Assembly: GCA_018814405.1 (NCBI GenBank)
Contig: JAHIZO010000006.1
Span: forward strand, 1-64,000
DNA: 64,000 nt
Direction: 5' to 3'
Origin: Gammaproteobacteria bacterium
GTDB taxonomy: Bacteria > Pseudomonadota > Gammaproteobacteria > Burkholderiales > Gallionellaceae
In this document: positions 6,417-16,322 of the stretch, one piece after another
How positions within the stretch are numbered: position 1 is the first letter of the stretch
Layout of the letters: each line of letters starts with the position of its first letter
Made by a program: the position numbers and the translations under genes
The notes under the pieces: generated by a model
Database searches by the model: none
What the model was told of the DNA's origin: nothing
Seen by the model: the letters and a program-made list of their open reading frames with translations, nothing else

Positions 6417-8039
6417 ATGGCTACTACGAACATCAACAATCCATCGATGGCGCAACTGCTGCTGGGCATCCCCAGCCAGCAGAAATTGGGACTGATGGTT
6501 GCTGTCGCAGCAACGGTCGCACTGCTGGCCGGGCTCTGGATGTGGGGACAGTCTTCGGAATACCGCGTGCTGTACGCCAACCTGTCCGAGCGAGATGGTG
6601 GCGCAATCATCGAATCTCTGCAACAGCAGAACATCCCATACAAATTCGCCGCAGGCGGTGGTGCACTGATGGTGCCTTCCGACCAAGTACATGAAGTGCG
6701 CCTGAAGATGGCCGCGCAGGGCCTGCCCAAGGGCGGCACGGCCGGTTTCGAGCTGATGGAGAACCAAAAGTTCGGCACCAGCCAGTTTCTCGAGCAGGTC
6801 AACTTCCAGCGCGCATTGGAAGGTGAGCTGGCTCGCTCGGTCCAATCCATGGCTTCGGTTGCCAATGCGCGCATCCACCTAGCCATCCCCAAACCAAGTG
6901 TGTTCGTCAAAGAGAAGCAAAAACCCACCGCCTCCGTGGTGCTGTCTTTGTATGCCGGCCGTTCGCTGGATGAAGGACAGGTCAATGCCATCGTGCATCT
7001 GATCTCCAGCAGCATTCCCAATATGCCGTCGCAGAATGTGACCGTGGTCGACCAGACCGGTACGCTACTCTCCGCGGCACGCAATGGTAACCGCCAGATA
7101 CTGGATGCTTCTCAACTGAAGTATGTGCGCCAGATCGAACAGGATTATGTGAAGCGCATCGAGGACATCCTGAGCCCGATCACCGGCGTGCAGAACGTGC
7201 GCGCGCAAGTCACCGCCAGCCTCGACTTCACGACGACCGAACAGACTTCCGAGTTGTTCAAGCCGAACCAACCGCCCAATGAGGCCGCCGTACGCAGCAT
7301 GCAAAGCACGGAAGCCCTCAACGGCGTGAAGTCAGCTGGCGGCGTACCCGGCGCACTGAGCAACCAGCCACCGGTTCCGGCTACCGCACCGCTGGTGACG
7401 CCCGCCAATGCAGTCGCCGCTGCGAACGGCCCCGCTGCGAACAACACGCAAAAGGCACAGACCACCAACTATGAAGTGGATCGCACTATCCAGCACACCA
7501 AACTGCCCACCGGCAACATCAAGCGCCTGTCGCTGGCCGTAGTGTTGAACAACCGCAACGTCGCGGACAAGGACGGCAAGGTCGTGTCCACGCCTTATAC
7601 CGAGCAGGAGAAAGCCCAGATCGCCTCGCTCATCAAGGAAGCCGTCGGCTTCGAAGAACAACGCGGCGATACATTGAATCTGCTTAACAGCGCGTTCAAC
7701 GACACGACTGAAGAACTGCCCGAGCTCCCCATCTGGAAACAGACAGAGATCATCGAACTGGCCAAGGACATCGTTAAATATCTGATGATCATCATCGGTG
7801 TGTTCTTCCTGCTGTTCGGCGTCATCCGCCCGGCATTCAAGTCAGTCTCCGACTACACGCCGCCGCCAGAACATATGGGAGGCAACGATGATGGTGAGGA
7901 AGGTTCGGCAATGGGGTTCGGCCAGCCGATGTCGTCGACACATGCTTATGAGAACAACCTGCAGATCGCCAAGCAATTAGCCAAGGACGACCCCAAGATC
8001 GTCGCCACGGTGGTCAAAGAATGGGTGAATAAAGAATGA
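6417..8039 (+). CDS. fliF: Flagellar MS-ring protein FliF
   Basis: FliF forms the inner-membrane MS ring that houses the export gate and carries the FliG rotor. The 540-residue protein has an N-terminal membrane helix (about 24-43), two ring-building motifs in the periplasmic part (LYANLSERDG, then ARIHLAIPKPSVF and PTASVVLSL), a disordered Ala/Pro/Asn loop (about 300-350), a second membrane helix (about 455-470) and a cytoplasmic tail ending in IVATVVKEWV, which binds FliG. ATG 6417 is preferred because AAGGTG lies 6 bases upstream; the frame stays open to 6354. It overlaps fliG by four bases. Confidence 0.97.
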   Translation: MATTNINNPSMAQLLLGIPSQQKLGLMVAVAATVALLAGLWMWGQSSEYRVLYANLSERDGGAIIESLQQQNIPYKFAAGGGALMVPSDQVHEVRLKMAAQGLPKGGTAGFELMENQKFGTSQFLEQVNFQRALEGELARSVQSMASVANARIHLAIPKPSVFVKEKQKPTASVVLSLYAGRSLDEGQVNAIVHLISSSIPNMPSQNVTVVDQTGTLLSAARNGNRQILDASQLKYVRQIEQDYVKRIEDILSPITGVQNVRAQVTASLDFTTTEQTSELFKPNQPPNEAAVRSMQSTEALNGVKSAGGVPGALSNQPPVPATAPLVTPANAVAAANGPAANNTQKAQTTNYEVDRTIQHTKLPTGNIKRLSLAVVLNNRNVADKDGKVVSTPYTEQEKAQIASLIKEAVGFEEQRGDTLNLLNSAFNDTTEELPELPIWKQTEIIELAKDIVKYLMIIIGVFFLLFGVIRPAFKSVSDYTPPPEHMGGNDDGEEGSAMGFGQPMSSTHAYENNLQIAKQLAKDDPKIVATVVKEWVNKE

Positions 8040-9028
8040 GTGACGAAGGCGTAAACAAGAGCGCGATCCTGCTCATGACACTCGGCGCCGACGAGGCCGC
8101 CGAGGTGATGCGCTATCTGGAACCAAAGGAAGTGCAGAAGATCAGTTCCGCCATGGTCACACTGAAGAACCTGTCGCGCGAACAGATCGCCAACGTATTC
8201 GACGAGTTCCATACCAGCGCCTCGGAAAAAACCACCATCGGCATGGACTCCAGCGACTATATCCGCAACATGCTGAACAAGGCATTGGGTGACGACAAGG
8301 CAGCCGGCTTGCTTGACCGCATCTTGCATAACAGCGATACCAGCGGTATCGAAAGTTTGAAATGGATGGACCCGGAATCGGTCGCGGATCTGGTGACCAA
8401 TGAACACCCGCAGATCATCGCCACCATTCTTGTGCACCTGGAGCCTGATCAGGCATCAGCTGTACTGGCCCAACTGACAGAGCGCACGCGCAACGATGTT
8501 TTGCTGCGTATCGCCACACTGGACAGTGTGCAACCGACCGCCCTGCACGAATTGAACGATGTACTGACCAAGCTACTGTCGGGCAATGCCATGCAGAAGA
8601 AGAGCATTCGCGGCGGCATCAAAACCGCTGCCGAGATCCTCAACTATATCGGCAGCACGCAGGAAGAGATCATCGAGTCGGTGCGCACCCACGATGCCGA
8701 GCTGGCGCAGAAGATCATGGATGAGATGTTCGTCTTCGAAGACATCTTGGAAGTGGACGATCGCGGCATCCAACTGGTGCTACGCGAAGTGCAGTCCGAA
8801 TCGCTGATCGTCGCCCTCAAGGGTGCCAGCGAAGAGATGCGCGAAAAGATATTCAAGAACATGTCGCAACGTGCCGCCGAGATGCTGCGCGAGGATCTGG
8901 AAGCCAAGGGCCCAGTCAAACTCAGCGAAGTGGAATCGGAACAGAAGGAGATCCTCAAGGTCGTGCGTCGTCTTGCTGACGAAGGCCAGATCGTACTAGG
9001 CGGCAAAGGAGAGGACGCTTATGTCTGA
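8036..9028 (+). CDS. fliG: Flagellar motor switch protein FliG
   Basis: FliG is the rotor protein on which MotA acts to produce torque. At 330 residues it has the normal three-part layout: an N-terminal FliF-binding domain, a middle FliM-binding domain with the EHPQ motif (residues 123-126), and a C-terminal torque helix region (FVFEDILEVDDRGIQLVLRE) with the charged residues expected. The start overlaps the fliF stop as ATGA, so translation is coupled. Next gene fliH overlaps by 8 bases. Confidence 0.97.
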   Translation: MSDEGVNKSAILLMTLGADEAAEVMRYLEPKEVQKISSAMVTLKNLSREQIANVFDEFHTSASEKTTIGMDSSDYIRNMLNKALGDDKAAGLLDRILHNSDTSGIESLKWMDPESVADLVTNEHPQIIATILVHLEPDQASAVLAQLTERTRNDVLLRIATLDSVQPTALHELNDVLTKLLSGNAMQKKSIRGGIKTAAEILNYIGSTQEEIIESVRTHDAELAQKIMDEMFVFEDILEVDDRGIQLVLREVQSESLIVALKGASEEMREKIFKNMSQRAAEMLREDLEAKGPVKLSEVESEQKEILKVVRRLADEGQIVLGGKGEDAYV

Positions 9029-9662
9029 TATCGTCACCAACGAAGAAGATACGCTCACCGCTTGGCAGCGCTGGGAACTCCCTGCGTTCGAGTCTGGACG
9101 GGATAGCGTGCGTGCCAACCTGCCCACCGCTGTCGAGTTGGAGCAGATGCAACAGCAGGCGCGCGAGGAGGCATCACAAGCCGGTTACGCGGAAGGCCAG
9201 CAACGCGGCTATGCAGACGGGCTGCAACAAGCGACCCAGCAGAACCAGCAGCTGCTCGAGCTCGCCAATGTACTGACCCATAAAGTGGATGATCTGGCCG
9301 TGCAGGAACTCACCGGATTGGCGCTGGATGTCGCGCGCCAAGTAATCCAACAAGCGGTCAAGGTTCAGCCAGAACTGTTGCAAGCAGCCGTGCGCGAGGC
9401 AATCAATACCCTGCCGGTATTCAACCAGGCCGCGCATGTGATCCTCAATCCGCAAGATGCCGCCATGGTGCGTGAACGCATGGGTGACCAACTCTCCCAT
9501 ACCGGTTGGAAGATCTTGGAAGACGTTCGTATGGAACGCGGCGATGCGCGACTGGAAACAGCCAACAGTCAAGTCGACGTCACATTGGCCACACGCTGGG
9601 AACGTGTGGTCGCCGCCATGGGACAAGATGCGCCCTGGTTGGTAAAAACGGAAGATAGCTAA
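9021..9662 (+). CDS. fliH: Flagellar export ATPase regulator FliH
   Basis: FliH dimerises, binds the FliI ATPase and links it to the C ring through FliN. The 213-residue protein has an acidic N-terminus with Trp residues (LTAWQRWELP) as in FliN-binding FliH tails, a Gln/Gly/Ala-rich helical stalk (about 45-85, AEGQQRGYADGLQQATQQNQ) with GxxxG-like spacing, and a C-terminal globular domain (about 95-205). It lies between fliG (8-base overlap) and fliI (4-base gap). Confidence 0.93.
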   Translation: MSDIVTNEEDTLTAWQRWELPAFESGRDSVRANLPTAVELEQMQQQAREEASQAGYAEGQQRGYADGLQQATQQNQQLLELANVLTHKVDDLAVQELTGLALDVARQVIQQAVKVQPELLQAAVREAINTLPVFNQAAHVILNPQDAAMVRERMGDQLSHTGWKILEDVRMERGDARLETANSQVDVTLATRWERVVAAMGQDAPWLVKTEDS

Positions 9663-9665
9663 ACA

Positions 9666-11069
9666 ATGCAAGCCGCCACTCAACAACGCTGGCAAGACGC
9701 TCTGCAGATCCATCGCGAGATGGCGCTGCAGAGTTCGCCTTTGTTGGTGAGTGGTCGTCTGACCAAAGTCACCGGCCTGGTGATGGAAGCGGTCGGTCTG
9801 CGCATGGCGGTGGGCAGCACCTGCTGGATAGAGCTCCCCAACAACCGCATCGAAGCGGAAGTGGTCGGCTTCGCCGGTGACAGATTGTTCCTGATGCCAG
9901 AGAACGATGTACACGGTCTGGTGCCGGGTGCGCGCGTGATACCGGTCGAACATGTTCGTGCGCCATACAAGGTCGGCGATCAAGCACCCTTGCGTCGCCG
10001 CACCTCGGATCTGGCGCGCCACTTGCCGGTGGGCGACCACTTACTCGGTCGCGTTCTGGATGGTGCGGGACGCCCGCTCGACCAATACGGGGCTCTGGTA
10101 GATAGCAGTACTGCCGCCCTGCAGAGCCGTCCCATCAACCCATTGGAACGCGCGGCCATCAATGAGGCCCTCGATGTCGGCGTACGCGCCATCAACAGTC
10201 TGCTCACCGTTGGGCGCGGCCAGCGCATGGGCTTGTTCGCCGGTTCCGGCGTGGGTAAGAGTGTGCTGCTCGGCATGATGGCGCGTTACACCACAGCGGA
10301 CGTGATCGTGGTCGGGCTGATCGGCGAACGCGGCCGCGAAGTGAAAGAATTCATCACGGACATTCTGGGCAAGGAAGGTCTGGCGCGCGCCGTCGTCGTC
10401 GCTGCGCCAGCCGACGTCAGCCCGCTGTTGCGCATGCAAGGAGCGGCTTATGCCACCACCATCGCCGAATATTTCCGCGACCAGGGTAAGAACGTATTGC
10501 TGATCATGGATTCGCTCACCCGCTACGCCATGGCACAACGCGAGATCGCGTTGGCCATCGGCGAGCCGCCCGCGACCAAAGGCTATCCACCCTCAGTGTT
10601 CGCCAAGCTGCCGCAACTGGTGGAACGTGCGGGCAACGGTTCCGAAGGCGGCGGTTCAATCACCGCTTTCTATACGGTGTTGACCGAAGGCGACGACCAG
10701 CAGGACCCGATCGCAGACAGTGCGCGCGCCATCCTCGACGGCCACATCGTCTTGTCACGCCGTCTGGCCGAAGCCGGACATTACCCGGCCATCGACATCG
10801 AAGCCTCGATCAGTCGAGCCATGAATCATCTGGTGAGCGACGAACAATTTTCGCGGGTACAACATTTCAAACGGCTGTACGCGCATTACCAGCGCAATCA
10901 CGATCTGGTTAGCGTGGGGGCTTATGTTGCCGGCAGCGATCCGTTGTTGGATGAGGCGATCGCGCTTTATCCTGAAATGGAAAGATTCCTCAAACAAGGC
11001 ATGTACGAGGCAGAAGCGTATAGTTCAAGTCAGGCGCAGTTCTCTACTTTGTTTGCTGCTAATCAATGA
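9666..11069 (+). CDS. fliI: Flagellum-specific ATPase FliI
   Basis: FliI is the export ATPase, related to the F1 beta subunit, that helps load substrates at the type III gate. The 467 residues contain the Walker A motif AGSGVGKS (192-199), the ERGREV segment with the catalytic glutamate (about 221-226) and the Walker B-type MDSLTR (281-286), plus the export-ATPase signature [16 protein letters not shown]. It overlaps fliJ by ATGA. Length and all motifs are intact. Confidence 0.97.
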   Translation: MQAATQQRWQDALQIHREMALQSSPLLVSGRLTKVTGLVMEAVGLRMAVGSTCWIELPNNRIEAEVVGFAGDRLFLMPENDVHGLVPGARVIPVEHVRAPYKVGDQAPLRRRTSDLARHLPVGDHLLGRVLDGAGRPLDQYGALVDSSTAALQSRPINPLERAAINEALDVGVRAINSLLTVGRGQRMGLFAGSGVGKSVLLGMMARYTTADVIVVGLIGERGREVKEFITDILGKEGLARAVVVAAPADVSPLLRMQGAAYATTIAEYFRDQGKNVLLIMDSLTRYAMAQREIALAIGEPPATKGYPPSVFAKLPQLVERAGNGSEGGGSITAFYTVLTEGDDQQDPIADSARAILDGHIVLSRRLAEAGHYPAIDIEASISRAMNHLVSDEQFSRVQHFKRLYAHYQRNHDLVSVGAYVAGSDPLLDEAIALYPEMERFLKQGMYEAEAYSSSQAQFSTLFAANQ

Positions 11070-11542
11070 ATATCGCCATGACCAAACCATTTACATTGTC
11101 GCCGCTGGTAGATCTGGCCCATCAGAAGAATGATGCGGCCACACGAAAATTGGGCAAACTCAACCAGCAACAACAGAATGCACAGGCCAAGATGGCTGCA
11201 CTGCAGCAATATCGTCGCGACTACGCGGCACAGTTCGAGGAAGCCGCCAAACAGGGCATGTCTCCCATGGACATGCAGAACTTCCAGCGCTTCATCGAGC
11301 GTTTGGATCAGGCCATCCAACAGCAATTGATCGAGATCGAAAAGGCCAGTTCTTCGGTCAAGACAGGTCGCCACGAATTGATGGACACCACCCGCAAGAT
11401 GAAGTCGTTCGACACGCTGGCTCAACGCCATGCCGACAACGAAAAGAAACATGAAGCAAAAGCCGATCAACGCCAGCAGGATGAACAGAGCGGGCGTTTT
11501 TCCGCCATGCATCGTGCAGACAAGAAAAATGCGAATCAATAA
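11066..11542 (+). CDS. fliJ: Flagellar export protein FliJ
   Basis: FliJ is the coiled-coil stalk of the export ATPase ring, comparable to F1 gamma, and contacts FlhA. The 158 residues are almost wholly helical with long heptad stretches rich in Gln, Lys, Ala and Glu (about 15-130). Its ATG overlaps the fliI stop; a second in-frame ATG follows at codon 5. Sequence conservation in FliJ is low, but position and structure agree. Confidence 0.92.
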   Translation: MNIAMTKPFTLSPLVDLAHQKNDAATRKLGKLNQQQQNAQAKMAALQQYRRDYAAQFEEAAKQGMSPMDMQNFQRFIERLDQAIQQQLIEIEKASSSVKTGRHELMDTTRKMKSFDTLAQRHADNEKKHEAKADQRQQDEQSGRFSAMHRADKKNANQ

Positions 11543-11554
11543 GGGAGAAACATC

Positions 11555-12667
11555 ATGAGCAGCCTGCCCATCCTTAGCAGCCAGACACCGAGCAATGGCA
11601 AGGTCGATGCCGGAAAAACCGACAAGAATGCGTTGAACGCCGAAGATATTGCCAATGGTGCCGCCCCCTTCGGCGAGTTATTGGCAAAGCAGTTGAGTCC
11701 TCAAGGCCGCGACATCAAGGGCGATCTGCTTAAAACACTCACACTTGCAGATAGCGATACGGACTCTGCCGACCTGAATGGCTTGACCGAGCAGTTGCGC
11801 CCCGACGGCATAGCGATCCCGGCCGACCTGTTGGCCAGCTTGCAGCAGAAAGACCTGCGCATGACCAAGGCCGGCATCACCACCGAGAAAGCAACGACAA
11901 GCATCGCAGCATTGCGCGGCGAAGCAGAAGCACACGATCCGGCCACGAAGCGTATCGCACCTGACGTAGCTGGTGAGATCAAGCCGGATACACAGCTCGC
12001 CAACGACAAGCCCGGCAAGCAAGTTGATGTGCGGGAGGTGCGTGCAGCAAAAGCCGGCACCGCGCCTGACGCAACATTCGCCGCCGCGCTACAAGCCGAG
12101 AAAAAGACCGCCATCTCAGCCGCAACAGCCAAGATCGACATTGCCATTCAACCCGCTCAGCCTTCGAACACACCTTCCATCGGCATAACCAACGCGCAAT
12201 CCGCCGCGCCGGTTGCACAGGCTGCCGCAACACAGGCCACGGTCTCCACTCCTTTGAATCAACCGCAATGGGCGGATGATTTCAGCCAAAAGGTCACCTG
12301 GATGGCGACACAGCGTAGCCAAAGTGCTCAACTGCATCTGAACCCGGCCCAGCTGGGGCCGCTGGAAGTATCACTCAAACTGAACGGCGATCAAGCGACC
12401 GTGCAATTCACTTCAGCCCATGCCGCGGTTCGCGAAGCCATCGAGCAATCCATCCCGCGCCTGCGTGACATGCTGGCCGACAGCGGCATCTCCCTGGGCA
12501 ACACCACAGTCAGCGATCAGGCTCCGCGCGAACAACAGCAGCGTGAGCAGGCTGGCAGCACGAGCGGCGACAACAGTGCTGACAATTCTCTTGAATCTGA
12601 CTCAGTGCAGATGCAGACGACCACCCGATTGAGCCGTCACGATGGGGTGGTGGACACCTTCGTCTGA
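11555..12667 (+). CDS. fliK: Flagellar hook-length control protein FliK
   Basis: FliK measures the growing hook and then switches FlhB to filament-type export. The 370 residues comprise a long, low-complexity Ala/Thr/Lys/Asp-rich ruler (about 1-235) and a conserved C-terminal switch domain (about 240-325) with the family signature QLHLNPAQLGPLEVSLKL followed by a helix (REAIEQSIPRLRDMLADSGI). The tail is Gln/Ser/Asp-rich. It follows fliJ closely with GGGAGAAAC as ribosome site. A second FliK-like protein is encoded at 3630-4697. Confidence 0.95.
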   Translation: MSSLPILSSQTPSNGKVDAGKTDKNALNAEDIANGAAPFGELLAKQLSPQGRDIKGDLLKTLTLADSDTDSADLNGLTEQLRPDGIAIPADLLASLQQKDLRMTKAGITTEKATTSIAALRGEAEAHDPATKRIAPDVAGEIKPDTQLANDKPGKQVDVREVRAAKAGTAPDATFAAALQAEKKTAISAATAKIDIAIQPAQPSNTPSIGITNAQSAAPVAQAAATQATVSTPLNQPQWADDFSQKVTWMATQRSQSAQLHLNPAQLGPLEVSLKLNGDQATVQFTSAHAAVREAIEQSIPRLRDMLADSGISLGNTTVSDQAPREQQQREQAGSTSGDNSADNSLESDSVQMQTTTRLSRHDGVVDTFV

Positions 12668-12759
12668 ACGTAGAAATACGCCCGAATTTCTGCCTTATTC
12701 CTTTGATGGTGTAAGCTTGGCCTTCCGCATAATCATCATCAACAGGAAAGGAAACAGAG

Positions 12760-13398
12760 ATGGCGTCAAAACCCGCAAAGCCAGCACCAGCTGCTCCAGA
12801 AGAGGGCGCACCAGCGCCAGCCAAGAGCAATAAACTGCTGATCATCATCATCGGTCTGCTGGTACTTATCATTGCCGGTGGTGCAGGTTGGGTTCTCACC
12901 CGAGGCCAGGCACCCGCAGAAGAGCATGCTGCTGCAGAAGAGCACAAGGCCGAGCCCATGAAAGAACCGAAATTCATTCCGCTGGGCGAAAAGTTCACTG
13001 TCAATCTGCAACGTGAAGAAGGCGACCAGTATCTGCAAGCCGGTATCACGCTGAAGATCCTCGATCCGGAGCTGGAGCTCAAGATCAAGAATGCGATGCC
13101 AGAGATCCGCAGCAAGTTGCTGTTTTTGCTGTCTAGCAAAAAACCTTCCGAACTGGTTACTTCCGAAGGCAAGGCTGTATTGGTCGAGCAAGTGATTGCC
13201 GAAGTAGATGGCATTCTCGGTTTCGGGAGCGAGGCACCCGCTGCACCTGCTGAAGCTCATGCACCCGCTGCACATGCTGAGGCCGCCCATGGTGAATCTG
13301 CACCGGCAGCAACTGCACCGGCGGCCCCAGCCGCTCCGAAAGAACCCAAGACCACCGGCGTGGTGGATGTGTTGTTCAGCGATTTCATCATCCAGTAA
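12760..13398 (+). CDS. fliL: Flagellar basal body-associated protein FliL
   Basis: FliL is a single-pass inner-membrane protein that rings the stator units and supports torque. The 212-residue protein has a Pro/Ala-rich cytoplasmic start, a membrane helix (about 25-46) and a periplasmic stomatin-like domain (about 70-150). It is longer than usual (E. coli about 154) because an Ala/Pro/His/Glu-rich segment (about 157-195) separates the domain from the conserved last strand VVDVLFSDFIIQ. It starts 92 bases after fliK behind AGGAAAGGAAAC, the largest gap in this operon, so an internal promoter is possible. Confidence 0.93.
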   Translation: MASKPAKPAPAAPEEGAPAPAKSNKLLIIIIGLLVLIIAGGAGWVLTRGQAPAEEHAAAEEHKAEPMKEPKFIPLGEKFTVNLQREEGDQYLQAGITLKILDPELELKIKNAMPEIRSKLLFLLSSKKPSELVTSEGKAVLVEQVIAEVDGILGFGSEAPAAPAEAHAPAAHAEAAHGESAPAATAPAAPAAPKEPKTTGVVDVLFSDFIIQ

Positions 13399-13413
13399 AG
13401 GTGAATTGAGACC

Positions 13414-14412
13414 ATGAGCGAATTCCTATCCCAAGACGAAGTCGACTCGCTGCTGCGGGGCGTCACGGGCGAGACCGAGGAAGTCAAAGACGACTCGGAA
13501 GCGGGAGGTGTTCGCTCATACAACATGGCCACACAGGAGCGCATCGTGCGTGGGCGTATGCCCACCATGGAGATCATCAACGAGCGCTTCGCACGACTGT
13601 TCCGTATCGCGTTATATAACTTCATCCATCGTTCCTCCGAGGTCTCGGTCGGTCCGGTCAAGGTGATGAAGTTCTCCGAATTCATCCGTAATCTGCCGGT
13701 TCCGGCCAACCTGAATCTGGTGCAGGTCAAACCGCTGCGCGGTAACGCGCTGTTCATTTTCGACCCGAACCTGGTGTTCATGGTGGTGGACAGTCTGTTC
13801 GGCGGCGATGGCCGCTTCCACACCCGTGTGGAGGGGCGTGAGTTCACCCAGACCGAGCATCGCATCATCCAGAAACTGCTCGATGTACTGTTCGAGGCGT
13901 ACGAGAAATCATGGGAGCCGGTCTATAAGCTGGACTTTGAGTTCCTGCGTTCGGAGGTCAACCCGCAGTTCGCCAATATCGCCACACCAAACGAGGTGGT
14001 GGTGGTGACGACGTTCGAGGTCGAATTCACCGGCGTCGGCGGAGCCATCCACATCTGTATGCCTTACGCGATGATCGAACCGATACGCGAACTGCTGTAC
14101 AGCACCATGCAGGGCGACCATGTCATTGCCGACAAGCGCTGGCTGCACATGCTTTCCAAGCAGATCCAGTCTGCCGAGATCGAGCTCAACGCCATACTCG
14201 GCCATGCTTCGACCACGCTGGATCATGTGCTGCGCATGAAGGTCGACGATGTCATTCCCTTGGCTGTTCCCGAGAATGTCAGCGTGATGGTGGATAACGT
14301 ACCGGTGATGGAATGCAAATACGGCATCTCCAACTCGCACTATGCATTGAAGGTCGAGCGTATGGTGAAAACAGATACGGGCGAATCTCAAACTGGAGGA
14401 AAAAATGGCTGA
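13414..14412 (+). CDS. fliM: Flagellar motor switch protein FliM
   Basis: FliM forms the middle of the C ring and receives CheY-P, reversing rotation. At 332 residues it has the N-terminal CheY-binding peptide (LSQDEVDSLLRGV, about 5-17), the middle pseudo-CheC domain (about 45-230) with the GG motif region (FTGVGGAIHICMPYAMIEP), and a C-terminal SpoA domain (about 250-320) pairing with FliN. It overlaps fliN by 8 bases. The CheY peptide implies a chemotaxis system, which lies outside this window. Confidence 0.97.
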   Translation: MSEFLSQDEVDSLLRGVTGETEEVKDDSEAGGVRSYNMATQERIVRGRMPTMEIINERFARLFRIALYNFIHRSSEVSVGPVKVMKFSEFIRNLPVPANLNLVQVKPLRGNALFIFDPNLVFMVVDSLFGGDGRFHTRVEGREFTQTEHRIIQKLLDVLFEAYEKSWEPVYKLDFEFLRSEVNPQFANIATPNEVVVVTTFEVEFTGVGGAIHICMPYAMIEPIRELLYSTMQGDHVIADKRWLHMLSKQIQSAEIELNAILGHASTTLDHVLRMKVDDVIPLAVPENVSVMVDNVPVMECKYGISNSHYALKVERMVKTDTGESQTGGKNG

Positions 14413-14809
14413 AGACACAACAGAACAAGAAGAGATCTCTGCTGACGATTGGGGTGCGGCGATGGCCGAGCAGGCCGCTGTCGAGACGCCTGCCGCAGAG
14501 CCCCATGTATTTGAACAGTTCGCAGGCGATGTAGCGGGTACCGCGCACAACGATCTGGATATGATCCTGGACATCCCGGTGCAACTGACCGTAGAGCTGG
14601 GGCGCACCAAGATGCCGATCAAGAACCTCCTGCAACTGGCACAGGGTTCGGTGGTGGAACTGGCCGGCATGGCAGGCGAACCGCTGGATGTATTGATCAA
14701 CGGCTTCCTCATCGCCCAGGGAGAAGTGGTGGTGGTGAACGACAAGTTGGGCATCCGCCTGACGGACATCATCACGCCGTCGGAACGCCTGCGCCGCATC
14801 AACAAATAA
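14405..14809 (+). CDS. fliN: Flagellar motor switch protein FliN
   Basis: FliN builds the lower C ring and docks FliH-FliI during export. The 134 residues contain an acidic N-terminal arm (about 1-50) and a SpoA domain (about 55-132; DIPVQLTVELGRTKMPIKNL, GSVVELAGMAGEPLDVLING). The ribosome site GGAGG lies just upstream inside the end of fliM, and the genes overlap by 8 bases. Length is normal for the family. Confidence 0.96.
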   Translation: MAEDTTEQEEISADDWGAAMAEQAAVETPAAEPHVFEQFAGDVAGTAHNDLDMILDIPVQLTVELGRTKMPIKNLLQLAQGSVVELAGMAGEPLDVLINGFLIAQGEVVVVNDKLGIRLTDIITPSERLRRINK

Positions 14810-14823
14810 CCCGGGACACAATC

Positions 14824-15270
14824 ATGCTCACCCGCCTGTTTGCTGCCCTGTTCGCAGCGATCTGCTCTCCGTTCGCCTATGCGGCAGATGCTGCGCGCAA
14901 CGCCTACGTCCCGCCTCCCCCTGCTGGCGTATCGTCCGGCAGCGTGGTGCAGGTGATCGTCAGCCTGCTGCTGGTGCTGGCTGCTGTGATGGCCGTCGCA
15001 TGGTTCCTGAAACGCATCAACCATCCGCATCAAAGTGGTCTCAATGCGCTCAAAGTGGTGAGCGGCATCGCGGTCGGCCAGCGCGAACGCATCGTGCTGG
15101 TCGAGGTGAACGATACTTGGCTGGTGGTCGGCGTCGCCCCTGGACAAGTGAATGCGCTGCACAGCATGCCCAAAGGCAGCATTCCAGAAGGTGATTCGAC
15201 CAATGGCACCATGCCCGAGAGATCATTCCAGAGCTGGCTCAAGCAACACATGGAGAAACGCAATGGTTAG
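14824..15270 (+). CDS. fliO: Flagellar biosynthetic protein FliO
   Basis: FliO is a membrane scaffold that assists FliP assembly into the export gate. The 148-residue protein has a signal-like N-terminus (about 1-20, ending FAYA), a short periplasmic stretch, a membrane helix (about 40-62, VVQVIVSLLLVLAAVMAVAW) and a basic cytoplasmic domain (SGIAVGQRERIVLVEV, then DTWLVVGVAPG). It overlaps fliP by 8 bases. Confidence 0.92.
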   Translation: MLTRLFAALFAAICSPFAYAADAARNAYVPPPPAGVSSGSVVQVIVSLLLVLAAVMAVAWFLKRINHPHQSGLNALKVVSGIAVGQRERIVLVEVNDTWLVVGVAPGQVNALHSMPKGSIPEGDSTNGTMPERSFQSWLKQHMEKRNG

Positions 15271-16027
15271 CCGCTTGTTCCCGCACATGCGGGTCTTATT
15301 CCTGCTGCTTTTTTTATGCCTCGGCATGCCGGTCGCGCATGCGGCTGAGGCCGGCATGCTGGCGATCACCAGCACGCCGGTGGCTGGCGGAGGGCAGAGC
15401 TACACATTGAGTTTGCAGACGCTGATCCTAATCACGTCGCTCACTTTCCTGCCTGCCATCCTGCTGATGATGACTGCCTTTACTCGAATCGTCATCGTGC
15501 TGGCCATGCTGCGTACTGCCATCGGCACGCCCTCCTCTCCGCCGACACAGGTGTTGATCGGCCTGTCACTGTTCCTCACCTTCTTCGTGATGTCGCCGGT
15601 GCTGGACAAGATCTATACAGAGGCCTATCTGCCCTACAGCCAGAACAAGATGAATCTGGAAACAGCCTATGAAAAAGGTAGCGCACCGCTCAAGGCCTTC
15701 ATGCTGCGCCAGACGCGCGAAGCCGATCTGGCTTTGTTCGTGCGCATCTCCAACAGCGAAGAGTTGGAGAGCCCGGAGAACATCCCACTGAAGATACTGG
15801 TACCAGCTTATGTCACCAGTGAATTAAAGACCGCGTTCCAGATCGGATTCTTGATCTTCATCCCCTTCCTGATCATCGATATGGTGGTGGCCAGTGTGCT
15901 GATGTCGATGGGTATGATGATGCTCTCCCCTGCCATCATCTCGCTGCCGTTCAAGATCATGCTGTTCGTGTTGGCTGATGGTTGGAACCTGCTGATCGGT
16001 TCTCTCGTGCAAAGTTTCTATACATAA
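15263..16027 (+). CDS. fliP: Flagellar export gate protein FliP
   Basis: FliP forms the helical core of the export gate with FliQ and FliR. From ATG 15263 the protein is 254 residues: a cleavable signal peptide (ending AHA, about residue 27), then the typical membrane helices with family motifs (SLTFLPAILLMMTAFTRIVI; PFLIIDMVVASVLMSMGM). The open frame extends upstream to 15152 inside fliO, but 15263 gives the usual length and signal peptide. An ATG at 15287 is an alternative. Confidence 0.96.
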   Translation: MVSRLFPHMRVLFLLLFLCLGMPVAHAAEAGMLAITSTPVAGGGQSYTLSLQTLILITSLTFLPAILLMMTAFTRIVIVLAMLRTAIGTPSSPPTQVLIGLSLFLTFFVMSPVLDKIYTEAYLPYSQNKMNLETAYEKGSAPLKAFMLRQTREADLALFVRISNSEELESPENIPLKILVPAYVTSELKTAFQIGFLIFIPFLIIDMVVASVLMSMGMMMLSPAIISLPFKIMLFVLADGWNLLIGSLVQSFYT

Positions 16028-16048
16028 CAAGAATAAAGGAGGTGTCCA

Positions 16049-16318
16049 ATGACCCCCGAAAGCGTAATGACCATCGGCCAACAGGCCATCGAACTAACTC
16101 TGCTGCTGGCAGCACCCATGCTGCTGACTGCACTCGCCATCGGTCTCGCCGTCAGCATCTTTCAGGCTGCGACCCAGATCAACGAGATGACGCTGTCATT
16201 CATTCCAAAAGCATTCGGCATCTTCGGTGCCCTTCTCTTGGCTGGTCACTGGATGGTCGGTCTGATGCTGGAATACATCATCCAGCTGTATAGCAGCATC
16301 CCCTACGTCATAGGCTAA
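16049..16318 (+). CDS. fliQ: Flagellar export gate protein FliQ
   Basis: FliQ (89 aa, the usual size) has two membrane helices (about 17-40 and 50-75) and packs around FliP-FliR in the export gate. Family motifs such as LLAAPMLLTALAIGLAVSIF and QINEMTLSFIPK are intact. AAAGGAGGTG lies directly upstream, one of the strongest ribosome sites in the operon. Confidence 0.96.
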   Translation: MTPESVMTIGQQAIELTLLLAAPMLLTALAIGLAVSIFQAATQINEMTLSFIPKAFGIFGALLLAGHWMVGLMLEYIIQLYSSIPYVIG

Positions 16319-16322
16319 TCGT

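Noticed and set aside
9174-10040. Open frame of 288 codons on the minus strand across fliH and fliI
   Set aside because: It is antisense to two clear flagellar genes, has no recognisable family and no ribosome site.
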